Shown: positions 10,298 to 21,647, numbered from the stretch's first letter. The stretch is DNA of 64,000 nt from Dactylorhiza incarnata (GCA_033032865.1 JAWHQI010000024.1:2914001-2978000); one strand, 5' to 3'. Numbers and translations are program-made. The notes: generated by a model not told the origin, from the letters alone.

Positions 10298-11700
10298 GTC
10301 TGGTAGGGTTTGTAAAGAGAATAGTAAAAGAAATAAATATAAAGATTTTGACAAAATTTTCAATCACCACATTCGGAGAGCAGATGTCTGATTCAAGCAT
10401 AAACCCAAGGTGGAATTTAGGTAATAAGGAACTCATTCCATCAACCATATCCTCAGGGGTGGATTCAGAGGGGGGCCCGAGGGACACTGGCATCCCCATT
10501 ACTTTTCAAAATTGTTAGTGGATTTCGATTCCTCTCGTCGAGGCAATGAATTTTGACTACTTATATGTCAAAAACGGTGATCAGATAAGGGAGAAACAAC
10601 TCCGATAAGATGGAAGCGTTCTCACGTCACGTAACTAGTTTGTTTTTGGACAAATATTGACTATTCGTGGATCAAAGTTGTCTATTCGCAAATCAAATTT
10701 GGCTATTCGCAGACCAAGTCCAGCTATGTGCACCCCCAAAATTAATTTCCAACATGTGACCCACGACACTCATTCTCACCCGCTAGCATTTATTTTTAGA
10801 AATTTTTTGTGCACCCCTATTTTTAATTTTCTGAATCTGTCACTACATATCCTGCCACTATATAAGGAGTCGAACCATGGCAAAATTATTAAATTCAAAA
10901 GTCATGACTGAAATCATGGTTCTAACATTCTTTCTTATGAAATCCATTAGAAAAATATATCATGGGGCCTAATAATAGAGAGAAGATAATTTATGTAGAA
11001 TTCAAAGAGAGATATGATTTCCCTCAAGGAAAATGCAGCATAAGGAGATTTATGATTCAGTCCCCGGCGAATAACTCAATAGATGTTTCAGTTTTTCCGC
11101 AATATAAATTAAGCTTGTCGGGAACCAGATAATGAGAAGAAGCATGGAGACAGAGAAGATGATGCATAGAAGTGGTGAGAGGGAACGAAGGATGAGGTAG
11201 ACCAACGTTCCATCCGGTGCACCGTGTACGACAGTATTCCGGCCACGTCGGTTCTTCCGCCCCTGCTCGCCTACTCTAGGACGCTTGGTCTTCGACGACA
11301 ATACTGCACTTTGTAGCGGAGACCGGGCGTGCAATTGTCATGACTGGGCATAGTCGCACCCGAGAGCAACGAGCCCACTCGGTTGCGGGAAAAGCCCACT
11401 CGAGAGCATCGCGACATTTAATTTTATATAAGTCTGGACTAATGTGTCAGATTAATATTAAATAATATATTATTTTTATTCAGGTATATGCTTTTGATCT
11501 TTTCAAGATCGCTAATCTTGATATATTGAATATTTATTTATTTATAAAGGCATTTTATGCATTTGATTTTATATAAGCGGGACTAATATGTCAAAGTAAT
11601 ATTAAATTTATGATTTAAATAGGCAGATCGTATGCTTTTGATATTACCTAGAGTAAGGGTCTCGGCCGTGAACGTGACGATTATGAATCGTGTCTCGTGG
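10298..11700. other. Non-coding spacer with short repeats
   Basis: No gene is recognised. Near 10658-10730 three imperfect CTATTCG(C/T)(A/G)GA-CAA units occur. Near 11340-11410 a CCCGAGAGCA / CCCACTCGAGAGCA pair occurs. A larger direct repeat follows at 11415. Confidence 0.5.
11415..11660 (+). repeat. Direct repeat, two units 145 bp apart
   Basis: CATTTAATTTTATATAAG...GGACTAATGTGTCA at 11415 recurs as CATTTGATTTTATATAAG...GGACTAATATGTCA at 11560, and both continue to a TATGCTTTTGAT block. About 85% alike by eye. Confidence 0.75.
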
Positions 11701-12307
11701 GATTCCCCTCAACTTATAAGAAATATGGGCTGCGAATAGTCGGAATTACCTATGCCCCCACTAAATCATGGAGAAAACGTGGCGCCAACCGCCGCCGAAA
11801 CTGCCGCCCCCAAACACCATGAGAATCGTCGGTCGCCGTAGCGCCGCGCCTCGCCTAAACCATGGGTCGTGAGGACCGCGGTCATGAGGGGCCGCGACCG
11901 TCAGGGGTCGTGGCCGGCCTCTCAGTCGGCCTCCGCCGCGCCCACGGTCGGCCACCCGACCGACCGCCTCTTCCTTCTCCTCGGTCGGCCGCCTCTTCCT
12001 CCTCCTCGGCCGGCCGCCGCTTCCTCCTCCTCGGCCGGCCGCCGCTTCCCCCTCCTCGGCCAGCCTCCCGTCACCGGGTCGGCCTTCCTCCGCCGTCGGA
12101 TTGCCGTCGTGCGATCTCCACCATTCGATCTACAAATAACCAACTTGTAACCACCTATCATGTGGGGTGCGCATAGCCAAAAATGATGATTGGTATGCGC
12201 ATAATAGTTCTCCTAAAAACATGTGTGACATAAAATATAAGGTTCTGGTCTGCGAATAGCACATAAAATGGTTATGATTGCGGATAACCACATAACCACC
12301 GGGAAAC

Positions 12308-12317
12308 CTATAAATAG
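12308..12317 (+). promoter_or_regulatory. Candidate TATA box
   Basis: CTATAAATAG in a GC-rich setting, followed 40-60 bp later by a TC-rich CTCCTCC/TTCTCC stretch as in plant leaders. No convincing ORF follows. Confidence 0.5.
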
Positions 12318-12439
12318 GACCCTGGGGTCTCCTCCATAGGAATCTTCTCCTCCTTCTGCTTCTCCTCCTACGCATGTGAAAGCTCCTTCGAAGATCTTCG
12401 AGCGTCTTCGAAGATCCCTCGAAGGTCTTCAACCTCCTT

Positions 12440-12745
12440 CGAGCGCCCGACGCTCATTCCACCCTGCGCACGTGTTCCGCCCCGCGCCCATTCCACCATG
12501 CGCACGTGTTCCGCCCCCACGCCCATTCCCCCCTGCGCACATTCCGCCCCGCGCACATTCCCCCCTCCGCCCTCGCATGTTCCGTCCCGCGCACATTCCC
12601 CCTGCGCAAGTTCCGCCCCACGCACATTCCCCCCTGCGCACGTTCTTCCCCGCGCACATTCCACCCCGCGCACGTTCTGCCTCGCGCACAATCCACCATG
12701 CGCATGTTTCGTCCCCTGCACACTCCACCATGCGCGCACTTCTCC
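12440..12745 (+). repeat. GCGCACATTCC minisatellite
   Basis: About 14 imperfect units of roughly 20-24 bp read CGCGCACATTCC(G/C)CCC. The array lacks stops in most frames, which gives long open frames of Pro/Arg/Cys-rich nonsense on both strands. Confidence 0.85.
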
Positions 12746-13328
12746 ACAAACATAACGCCCTCCTCTCAACATCAAGTGTATCATTCCAGACTCTTCCATA
12801 CACAGCAAAAGACAAGCCACAGACCCCAGCGAGCACAGAGCTCGCAACTTAAGCCTCTAAGCGTCTGCAGAAGACCCAAGAGCACCAAGAATGCAACGCT
12901 CCTCACTACAATCAAGAAGAAATACTTAGCTCTGCGAGCAGTGACTTGTCACCCTCGGATCCCTTCTTTCTCTCTTCCCCAACAATTGTAACGAGAGGCG
13001 ACCTATCGCCCTCGAGTTCTCTAAAGAGCCATGTAACATCACAAGAATATAGTGGAAGATTGGTCTGCACAATCCCGACCACGTGGTTTTTTACACCTTT
13101 TCGGGATTTTTCATGCCCAAAAAGTCTCCTTGCTAGCCGTTTCAATAACTTTTTCATTGACTGTTTGCGCGCTCGACCGCTCCCCAGGCTAAGATGGTTC
13201 AATTTAAATCCAGTCTACCACGGCGTCGAGTTTAGCCACAACAATGTCCATGGACCCTTAAATAAGGAATTTCGTCTACTTTTATGTTATTTTTTTAAAT
13301 TGCAGTTAAAATTATTGTCACACGAGAC

Positions 13329-14140
13329 TGTTGGGCTAGAGAGCGCACAAGCCCGACCAGAGCACCTGCAAATTAGTTCGAGCTAGTATCTGTAGGACCG
13401 CTTAGCGGTATGTCGATACACAACCAAAACACAACACAAGATAACAATAATAAAAGTGACACAGAGATTTAACGTGGAAACCCAATAGGGTAAAAACCAC
13501 AGGACGATCAGAGTCCAACCTAGAAAGTCGTCACTAAGAATGTGTAAAATAAATTGGAAATTACAAGGCTTTCCCTCCTCGATCTACACAGGATCTTCAC
13601 CAACTTCGCACCACACAATAATACACAGTAAACAGTAGCAGAAAAAATTGCAAGTTATCGACAGTGGCGGACGAGACGGATTACACAAATCCTCTCTAAG
13701 ATGCCTCTTCGAATCCTTGCCCAAGTTTGATCAAGATCCAATTTGTGTAGGCGAAGTATTCCTCGTCAACGTTGCAGAGACGTCTGAAAGCTCTCCCCAA
13801 CCTAAGATGCTTGCCGCAAAGGCCTCTATAGAAACTCTTTCAATGCTTGAGATTTGAGAGAAGTGGATGCATTACCCCTCCTCCTTCATGCATATTTATA
13901 AGGCCAAAACTAAGGGGGTAGTGGTGGTAGATGGCATGTGTATGAAGCTTCCCTCGGTCAAAATCACATGTCATGAAGCTTCCTCTGGGCACTTTCTTAG
14001 AAACATCCTTCAAGAGCACATGTTGATTTCATAGTCAAAGACGACTACCCCTTTTCACACTTTGCATGAAACACTTGCTTGAAAAGCATGGTCAAAAAGT
14101 GGCTGGCTGTTTTTCCACTTGGGAGAAAATTATCTCATCA
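13329..14140 (-). repeat. E5 3' LTR (812 bp)
   Basis: On + it runs TGTTGGGCTAG...TATCTCATCA; on minus it starts TGATGAGATA and ends GCCCAACA, giving TG...CA ends. The match to 57105-57538 is clear, including CGCTTAGCGG/GCTTAGCGG and the ACACAACCAAAACACAACACAAG block. The left flank is GAGAC (13324-13328); the partner duplication would be right of the window. Confidence 0.9.
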
Positions 14141-14158
14141 AATCTCCCTCTTTTCGAC
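14141..14158 (-). other. E5 polypurine tract
   Basis: On minus AAAAGAGGGAGATT lies immediately before the LTR start TGATGAGA. Confidence 0.75.
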
Positions 14159-14159
14159 T

Positions 14160-14639
14160 AAGTGAAGAAACTTGTCATTCTGACAATCTTCCTTCAAATC
14201 TCCAGTTTGCCTTCTATTAGGGCTTCCATCAACATGTCTCCCATTTTGATCAGTAGATTCGGCGCCATCAAATTCGAGTTAGTAAAACTCGAATCCACAG
14301 TATTCTCCACAAAGGACGGGAATTGTACCCAACAATTTATCCTCTTTGCACTTATGTGGAAGAGATCGCCATGTCAGCGATCCTCACATAATGTTCGAAC
14401 TTCCCCCTCGACACAGTCTTCGTAAGCATATCCGCTCCATTGTCATCTGTGTGCACCTTCTGCAAATCCAACTCTCTTTGCTCTAGAGGATCACATATTC
14501 AATGATAATGTATGTTAATATGCTTGGACCTCAAGTGAAAGGTAGGGTTCTTTCCCAAATGAATCACGCTCTGACAGCATAGGAGTGTGTAGCGCTCCTG
14601 AGTGAAACTCAGCTCTTTGATGAATCTCTTCATCCAAAG
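14160..14639 (-). pseudogene. pol: E5 pol C-terminal end (RNase H)
   Basis: On minus the copia RNase H blocks LWMKRFIKEL, SVIHLGKNPTFH, RSKHINIHYH and TDDNGADMLTK are read from 14639 leftwards, with an internal stop after the HYH block. The first residues continue the fragment at 45448-46116: the two halves meet at the duplicated CAAAG where E6 is inserted. Family knowledge: this is the end of the copia polyprotein. Confidence 0.88.
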
Positions 14640-14989
14640 TGTAACATCCCCAATCCTACTATACCCCTAGTGTGAGAATGGGAAGCTCAAAGGGTGGGAT
14701 GACGGGCCTTGAGGACCCCTTAGGATGAGAATTTTGCTAAGGCACACCTAAAGTCCCAATCAGATAGGACCCAAGCTACTAAGGAGGGCCAATTGGACAC
14801 CATTTCCCCCAAAATGAGACCACCCTTAGTCCCTTAAACCTTGAGGAAGGGTGATGGGGTGATCATCACCCCTTAGCGGGGCTCAATTCTATAGGATTAG
14901 CCCAAAATCACCTTAGGTGAACATGGACCAAACCAATCAATTAAGGGGCAATTGACCCCCAAGAGGTAAAATTGACTTCTCCTTTATAC

Positions 14990-15420
14990 ACCAAACACTA
15001 ATAGAGACCTATTAGACCCAAAATCCCCATCATGAGGTGACCCTTCCTCCTCAATTGGGCCAAGGTGTGACAAGGGGCAGAATGGTCAAATCCACCCTCT
15101 TATAACCAATTGGCCACCCAATGACCAAATTGATCTCACATCTATAACCTAATTATAATGTTGAACCTAAAGGTCCCAAAAGCCCATCATGGAGTATCCA
15201 ATTTCCCTTAATTGGGCCAATGCCCTAATTAGGGCACTTTTAGGCAAAAACCCAAATCAACCAAATGAGGGCCAATTAGCCTTCCAATGATCAAATTGAC
15301 CCTCCCCATACTCTCTAAACATCATTAGGGATCTAAGAGACCCAAAAGCCCCATCATGGAAGGGACAATTTCCCCCAATTTGGCCAAAGTCCCAAGGAAG
15401 AGCATTTTGGGTAATTTCAC
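14990..15420 (+). repeat. Degenerate tandem repeat of about 157-167 bp in the left part of E6
   Basis: Units anchored on GACCCAAAA-CCCCATCATG, then AATTGGGCCAA, start near 15015, 15172 and 15339. The period is close to the 156 bp of the right-hand array, although the units are not obviously the same sequence. Nothing coding is seen in 14640-16874. Confidence 0.7.
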
Positions 15421-16874
15421 ATCTTTTGATCAAATTGGGCCAAATAGGGCCCCACCATGGGTCAAGCCCTATCAGGTGGTGACATGGGGTCCATGACCCA
15501 CATGGGGGACCATTCAACCCAAATAGTCAAAGTCAAAGTCAACCCAAATGGGCTTAAGCTCAATTTGAGTGACCAAGTCATTATCCCCATTTATTAAGGC
15601 CTAAGTCTAAAGTTGTAAGATTTAATTAGGCTCATGAGAGATCAGGTGGAGGGTGGCTAGGGAAGATTGGGATAACCCAAGCTAACCCAAGTGGGGATTG
15701 GGCTAAAGGAGGGGACAAAAAGTGGTTTGATAAAGCAAAAGCTTCCCCTCTCCCTCTCTCTCCTCCCAATCAGCCTTGGGCTCTTCCCTGAAGGGAGATG
15801 AGTGCTGAGGAGGAGCTGGAAAGCTGGTAGAGGCAGCCTTGTCGGCTGAGGTGGCAACCCCGTGACCCCCAGCTCCAAACCTCCCAAGGCCGGCCTCCTC
15901 TCCCCATTTAAACCCCTCCACGAGCTTCAGAAACGTTTTTACAATCGGGATAGAGCCTTGGATCGAGGAATTCGGTGGAGGATCGAGTGCTGTAGCAAGC
16001 TCGCCGGAGCCGGAGAAAGAGATGGCAAACCGCCGGAATACTCGCCGCCCAGCCCGCTTCCAGGTTCGCTTCTCCCCCCCTCTGACTGTGCTAGCATCTA
16101 GGATTGTTAGGAGTCGAGCTCGAGCTCAATTGAGCCGAGCTCAATTCGGATTTTCCATGGCTTTAGCCGTTTGAGTTTCTTAGTAGAACCGCCGGAAATC
16201 GCCTCCTCCGGCGACCAATCCACCGCCAATCGATCGGCACCACCTCAACGGAGGTGGTGGTGGCGGTGGCTGGCCAGGGAGATGGAAGGAGGGACGGGAT
16301 TTCTGGTTCTAAATGGCTCCAGGGCGGGCTGATCTGGGTCGTTGGCTCGAGGAAGACGAAGAAGGAGCGCCGCCAGATCTACTTTAAGATTCGTGCGTGA
16401 GCAGCGCCCTAAGTAATGAATAACCTTGATGTGCTGTTAGCAATTTCTGCCGATTTTTGTAGCTTGAAATTAAGGCCCTTAGAGGCCATAAATCAAAAAG
16501 TTGCCTGAGCCAACTATTGTAGATCTAGAAGTCTACTTTCAGTTGAACCTTAGATCAAACCATTTGGAGTTGATTTGACTCCTGTAGACCCATTTTGCTG
16601 AGACTGGCACAAAATTATTTCCACCACTAAAACAAGCATAACTCCCATTTGGCTTGGAGTTTAGGGTTGAAACTTTAAACCCTATTGTAACTATCCCTGA
16701 CCTACCTTGTGCCCAAAAATCAGAATTTTTGGGGCACATTGTTCTATAGTTTTTGTCTAAACATTGAAATTGAAATTTATGATAATTAAGTGGCCAAATC
16801 CCCTTGTGGGGCCCCCATGTTAGGGTAGGGTGAAGCTTAGGCTATGTCCACACACTGTTAAAAATATTGGGTCT

Positions 16875-17484
16875 TGTTGACGCCAGGAAAATCCTGACCT
16901 CAAGATTCGGACCGATGCAGCCGGAGGCTACTCGCCCATCAGTCCAACGAGACGACTAAGCTGGCGACTACTGAAGAGCTAGAAGAGCAACACACAGGAC
17001 CCCAGGTGCTGCGGCAGGGAGGTCCCACCACGTACCCAGAAGCTCCGAAGAGACTTCCCCTCCAAGACCAAAGAACGGCCGAGCAGGGTACGAGGAAGGC
17101 ACCGACTTAGCTAGTACCGGGAGTAGCGGCCAAGTGCGACAGGTTCCAGAATGCAAGAGCAGGGTTTCGAGAGCTCAAGTCCAGGTGCCAATCCAAGTAC
17201 CCCTGGGGTCCTATTTATAGGAAAACCAAGGGGTAGGGGGGTTTTTATAGCCCAGCCCCTGCCCGACGACTAGCGACATGGAGGCGATCTCCCCGGGCAA
17301 ATGGGCGAGTATCACCTATGGTCGCCCACCTTTTGGCGAGTATCCGAGCTACTCGCACGAGTGCACCCCTACTCGCCTAGGCTGTCTTCTGCTCCTAGGC
17401 TTGACTGTTGTATTGATTCTTTGACTTTGACCTCTGCCTACGTGGCCTTGGGGGGGTCCACCCTCGGAGAATGAGGGTTGTACA
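16875..17484 (-). repeat. E3 3' LTR (610 bp)
   Basis: On + it runs TGTTGACGCCAGG...GAGGGTTGTACA; on minus TGTACAACC...GCGTCAACA. The minus-strand TATA box CCTATAAATAGG lies at about 17211-17222. It contains several GGCGAGTAT / TACTCGCC words. Confidence 0.95.
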
Positions 17485-17505
17485 CAATCCCCGCTCTTTG
17501 CGAGT
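17485..17505 (-). other. E3 polypurine tract
   Basis: On minus GCAAAGAGCGGGGATTG stands directly before the LTR start TGTACAACC. Confidence 0.7.
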
Positions 17506-17608
17506 AACGTAGTTGCTCGGAAAGAACCATCCAACCCTTTTTCGACGAGCTGTCTTCTGGGCGAGTATTAGTGTGTAGTCGGCATCCCGCTGTTTTGATG
17601 CCCCGGCC

Positions 17609-17618
17609 CTATATATAG
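17609..17618 (+). promoter_or_regulatory. TATA box of E3 antisense gene A
   Basis: CTATATATAG stands 49 bp upstream of the ATG at 17667, in CCGGCC...GAGGGGGAGGGG context. It lies only about 125 bp inside the 3' LTR border, on the strand opposite to element transcription. Confidence 0.7.
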
Positions 17619-18021
17619 AGGGGGAGGGGTCTCTGACGCCAAGGTTTTGTTTGTTCTCGCTTCAAGATGTCGCATAGTATTGCGGAGGAAGCTGCTGCGG
17701 ATTTGGCCGAGCTTGCCAGTCTGCTGCCGCCGTTGCGGAAGCCTGCTCGCGATGCCGAGCTCGAAGACTTTCTCGCTTCCAGGAAGAGGAAGCGCCTGGA
17801 GAAGAAGAAGGAGAAAAAGAACAAGAAGAAGAAGAGTGCCGACGCCTCCGAGAATGTCGCTGATTCCCAGGTCGGCACTACTCAGCAGATGCTCGCCGAC
17901 TTGGGTCTCGGCCAGTCAGGTGGCTCGCCTGCTCCTGATCCTCCTTCGCCGAATACTGCTCCAGAGGCGAGTACTGCGGGGATCTCGGCTCAAGATCCAG
18001 CTGAAGTTCCTCCTGCGCAAA

Positions 18022-18100
18022 GTGAGAGATACCTACTCGCCACTTTTATTAGTCGCCTAAGTGTCGGCTGGTCTCTGACGTTTTCTGTACTATTTCGCAG
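18022..18100 (+). other. Predicted intron 1 of gene A
   Basis: 79 bp, GTGAGAG... to ...TACTATTTCGCAG, phase 1. Removal joins exon 1 (frame of 17667) to the open frame that includes 18316. Confidence 0.65.
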
Positions 18101-18682
18101 ATCCGCTTCTCGCCGATGCTCGGGAGGAGTCTCTGAGCACCATTCCTCTACGATCCTCGCCTATGGTCCCGCACACGACTGGCGGAGGAACTCGCCGGGG
18201 CGGATCGGTGCGGATCCTTCATAGCTCTGCGGTAGACAAGAGGCCAATGAGCGAGCAGAGGGCTCCTGCAGCGAGCAATCCTCCTCCGCCGCCACCGCCT
18301 TTGTAGCGACCTGAGGTGGTGAGTAGCTCGCAACTACCTGCGGACCAACTTCCTCCACCTCCTCCGTTTCCTCCTCCGGCCGACATGCAGGATGATCGCC
18401 GCCTCCTGTCTTCTTCGGCTCCCACCGCTCATCCGGCTGGGTCCTCGCGTCGAGGTGGGACGGCAGGATCTTCTGGTTTCTTCGCTCCCCGAGGGGGAGG
18501 GCGACCAGTGGATGGTCGCGGTCGGGATGATGCGCCTTCCAGCAGGGAGCACATCAGCGGGTCGCATTCGAACCGGCGAGATGGAATTCGTCGCAGTCCG
18601 TCCCCGCATCGGGGAAGGATCTCTCCTTGCCGACCATCTCGGAGTCCTCGCCGCGACTCGCGGAGTGATGCCTATCGGCCTG

Positions 18683-18774
18683 GTAAATGGAGTCGCTGCT
18701 TTTCTGAGTATCTTCCAAGAAGAGTCTTCTCTCTACTCGTCACTAAGATTTTCCTTTCATGTCTTTTTCTGCAG
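18683..18774 (+). other. Predicted intron 2 of gene A
   Basis: 92 bp, GTAAATGG... to ...CTTTTTCTGCAG, phase 1. Removal joins exon 2 to the coiled-coil frame ending at 19289. Confidence 0.65.
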
Positions 18775-19289
18775 CTCGCGCTCATACCCCCATCGGGGCT
18801 CTGGTCGACGCCGTCGGGCTTCCTTCTCGTGAGTATCAGGAGAAGGCTACTCGCGCCATCCTGGATTTGGAGGCAAAGTTGGAGCGGCTGGCGATCAGCG
18901 AGTCTCATCGGCGTCTGACCGCGGTTGAGGCGCGAGTTGAGCTCTTGGCGGCTGCTGACTCCCAGCGTCGTCTGACCGAGCTGGAGGTGCGAGCATCACG
19001 GCTGGAAGAGTTAGATACTCACCTGGCTAGTGTAGAATCTCGCCTTCAGTCTGTCGGCGAGCTGGAGCGCCGGGTGGGCAGGATGGAGCATCGCCAGCAG
19101 TTGCACCACGACGAGCTGGTGGGGATGCGTGCGAGCACGGGCTCCATTGGTCGCCTGGCGAGGATGGAGGAGCAGCTGCGTCAAGGCGAGGATGCGATGT
19201 CCGTGGCCTTCGAGCATTTCAAGAGGGCTCGCAGCATGGGCTGGGTTGGGCGACAACCGCAGCTTCCCGACGCTCAGCCGAACCCCTAG

Positions 19290-19643
19290 GATCCTGCCCT
19301 CTTTTCCTTTTGTAGTCGCTTGTAGACTTTTGGCAAATGTTTGTAATTCTGAACTATTTGATTTCTTCAAGTAATTTGTTATTTGGCGAGTATGAATATC
19401 GCCTTTGTTGTCTTTCCTGTTTGCTGTGATGTCTTGTTTTTTTTTTTTGTCTTTTGTTCCCGCGAGTATTTGTTAAATGTCACGTTGATGTTGCGAGTAG
19501 CCTAAAAATTCGATGCAGGTGCTCGCTCGTTCGACATCAGTGATTTGACGTGCACCCTAGGTTTTGGCGACTTTTCCTCGATACGCGTCACCTCCTACTC
19601 GCGCTCGCGGTGGCGTACGCGGGAAGCCAAGCTTTGTCGAGTA
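19290..19643 (+). promoter_or_regulatory. Intergenic region between E3 antisense genes A and B
   Basis: After the gene A stop comes a T-rich stretch (19430-19450) that may hold its 3' end. Several GCGAGTA / CTACTCGCG words (19385, 19462, 19494, 19588) precede the gene B TATA box. Nothing coding. Confidence 0.5.
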
Positions 19644-19653
19644 CTATAAATAG
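19644..19653 (+). promoter_or_regulatory. TATA box of E3 antisense gene B
   Basis: CTATAAATAGGGGGGG lies 130 bp upstream of ATG 19774. A TC-rich leader (CTTCTAGCGACTATCTCTC..., 19690-19765) fits a plant 5' UTR. The same box stands before the E2 homologue. Confidence 0.75.
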
Positions 19654-20424
19654 GGGGGGTGGATACGTATTTATTACTCTCTTGACGATCTTCCCTTTCT
19701 TCTAGCGACTATCTCTCGATTTCTCCTCTCCTCGCCACTTCTCTACTCGCTTCTTCAATCCTTCCACTCTTGGATGGCTGACGAGGCAGCGATTCGCCGT
19801 GCAAGTCACGCGAAGAACTTCGAGGCAAATTCCTTCAAGAAGCCGATTACTCGGCCGAGCGACTTGAAGGAGTTCTCCGCCAAGTACTTATCGCCAGGCT
19901 TCCTCGTGAGGATGAACGCCTGAATTCTTTCTCCGCGGCCGAGCTGGTCTTCCCCATCCGCCACTTTGAAGTCGGCATGCGACTACCCTTGTGGCCGGAG
20001 GTTTGCCAGATCCTCCGCTACCACGGGATAGTCCCGGCGCAGATCAATCCAAACGGAGTGGCGATGATCGTGGGGTTCCTCTGCTACCTGCACGATCAGG
20101 GGATCGCCTTTGATCTCTCCGTCTTTCGGCGAGTATTCCACTTTGGCGCCACTGGCGAAGGCGTCGTCTTTTTGTGCAGCCATGTCTGCACCCTAGTCGG
20201 CACGGCGAACAAGAACCATCGCTGGATGGAGCGCATAGTCGTCATTAAGGGCGACTTTGGCGTCGTGCCGACTTCCTCTTTCCAGCCGGCCGAGAGTGCG
20301 TTCGCCCCTCCTTACCTGGAGGAAAGCCGGGAGAAGTTACTCGACAGCTTCCGAGGTCGCCGGCTGGATGTCGTCTTCTGGAGGAGGCGAGTAGATGAGC
20401 TCGCGGAGGTGTTCCCTGGTGAAG

Positions 20425-20510
20425 GTAGTCCCCTAAACGAGCATTGGGTCATACTCGCCAATTCGTCTTCAGCCGGTGTCTAACATTTTTCTCTTTATGT
20501 TTTGTTGCAG
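20425..20510 (+). other. Predicted intron 1 of gene B
   Basis: 86 bp, GTAGTCCCC... to ...TGTTTTGTTGCAG, phase 1. It contains an in-frame stop, so unspliced RNA would end here. Confidence 0.7.
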
Positions 20511-21097
20511 CTACTCGCTCTTTGCCGAGCGAGCTTCTTCCCTTGGCGCCGAAGGCGGGGACTCCTGCCTTGGTTGATTTGTCGCCCGGCGGCGATGATC
20601 AGGAGGTCGTCGGCGATGATGTTGGGCCCTCGAAGAAGAGGAAAGCCAAGGCAAAGTCCGCCGAGTCTGGGAGAAAGAAGGAGGTCGCCAAGAGGGACCT
20701 GAAAGCGAGGGCCGATCCATCGGAGGCGGGCGAGCCTAGCGGCCATCCTCTCTTCGGCGAAGGTGGGGGTAGCGAGGATGCTTATGGTCGCCCTCTGGTG
20801 TCCTGGGCTGAGCGAGCCCATGAAGTGACCTTGAGCACCAACCTCCCCGCCTGGTCGGAGGATTGGGAGGACGCGGGCGAGGCGTTCGACGTTTCGTTCG
20901 CCCTCTATGGTCGCGCGGACGCTGAATCCTTGCAAGAGGTCTCGGCCGAATATCTCGCCCATCAGAGCTCGCGAGCCAACCTGCGGGCTGTCGAGCTTGG
21001 GCATGCGACGGCGAGGAAACTGCTCGAATATGAGCAGATGATCAAGGTGCAGGGCCCGAAGATGATCGTCATGGCGAAAAGGATTAAGGAGTTCGAG

Positions 21098-21188
21098 GTA
21101 CTCACCAATGCGACTTTACTCGCGTTTTGGGATACTCGCTACCTTGCAAACTTATTTAAACTAACCTTCTTCTTTTCGCTCGCTGCAG
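21098..21188 (+). other. Predicted intron 2 of gene B
   Basis: 91 bp, GTACTCACC... to ...CTTTTCGCTCGCTGCAG, phase 0, joining KEFE to ATELESAK. Confidence 0.7.
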
Positions 21189-21647
21189 GCTACCGAGCTG
21201 GAGTCGGCAAAGAGGCTGTCCCAGGCCGAGAAGGAGCTGGAGGATACTCGGCAAACCTTGGAGGCCGCCCAAGTGCGAATCGCTGAGTTGGAAACTCGGC
21301 CTGCCGAGCAACAGCCTTCGTTGGCGGGCCCCTCTAGGGTGGGCAAGCAGATCCGGATAGTCGGCGATGATATGGCGCATATCCGCCGGGAGATCGCTCA
21401 AGCAACCGGGAAGGTGGTCCTGAGCAGCTTGAAGGCCGATGGCTTCTTGAAGCCGGAGGCAATGCATCTGACGGTCATGGACATCATCCCGGCATTACTC
21501 GCCGAAGAGTCCACTTCCCCCATGCGAGATCTCCCATCCTCATCCACCGATTCTGACGACGACGATTCTGAGGACGAGGGTGATGATGTGGAAGATCTCG
21601 ATCCTAACGGCGATGATGGTGGCGAGGATGGTGGCGAGGATTCATAG

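Larger units (their letters stand above)
11700..13328 (+). other. GC-rich promoter- or LTR-like region, unassigned
   Basis: This holds CTCCTCGGCCGGCCGCC repeats (11975-12070), several GCGCATAG/GCGAATAG words (12160-12270), a TATA box at 12308, a CTTCGAAGATC palindrome cluster (12385-12450), a minisatellite (12440-12745) and a tail with CGAGAGGCGACCTATCGCC-like sequence. The tail resembles the ends of plant gypsy LTRs, but I find no partner copy, primer site or coding region. E5 is inserted at its right edge. Confidence 0.45.
17667..19289 (+). pseudogene. E3 antisense gene A: spliced gene, basic/proline-rich then coiled-coil protein; one in-frame stop
   Basis: Predicted exons are 17667-18021, 18101-18682 and 18775-19289. 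Introns are 18022-18100 (GTGAGA...TTTCGCAG) and 18683-18774 (GTAAAT...TTCTGCAG). Both are phase 1 and join the three open frames exactly. Exon 1 encodes an acidic start (MSHSIAEEAAADLAELASL) and a Lys/Arg-rich patch that looks like a nuclear signal. Exon 2 is Pro/Ser/Arg-rich. Exon 3 is a heptad-rich Leu/Glu/Arg coiled coil ending DAQPNP. About 480 codons in all. A single TAG (18304-18306) interrupts exon 2, and the same frame stays open after it. I do not recognise a catalytic domain. It lies antisense, between the LTR and pol; function unknown, perhaps DNA- or RNA-binding. Confidence 0.7.
19774..21647 (+). pseudogene. E3 antisense gene B: spliced TR28 (putative gypsy-type transposon) protein; one frame break
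   Basis: Predicted exons are 19774-20424, 20511-21097 and 21189-21647. Introns are 20425-20510 (GTAGTC...TTGTTGCAG, phase 1) and 21098-21188 (GTACTC...TCGCTGCAG, phase 0), and both restore frame exactly. The ATG frame runs 49 codons to TGA at 19921, while the homologous frame resumes as LPREDERLNSFSAAELVFP, so one small indel near 19900 breaks exon 1. The N-terminal third matches E2 gene B and the Transposase_28 type (WPEVCQILRYHGIVPAQ, IKGDFGVVP). Exon 2 starts with a Lys/Arg-rich patch (SKKRKAKAKS). Exon 3 is coiled coil, then a Ser/Asp/Glu tail (stop 21645). About 565 codons. Biochemical role unknown. Confidence 0.8.

Noticed and set aside
11862..12176. Pro/Arg-rich frames near 11.9-12.2 kb
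   Set aside because: Driven by CTCCTCGGCCGGCCGCC repeats; no domain and no supporting context.
12368..12991. Long overlapping open frames on both strands (100-160 codons)
   Set aside because: They arise from the GCGCACATTCC minisatellite, which lacks stops in most frames; residue content is repetitive Pro/Arg/Cys or Gly/Arg.
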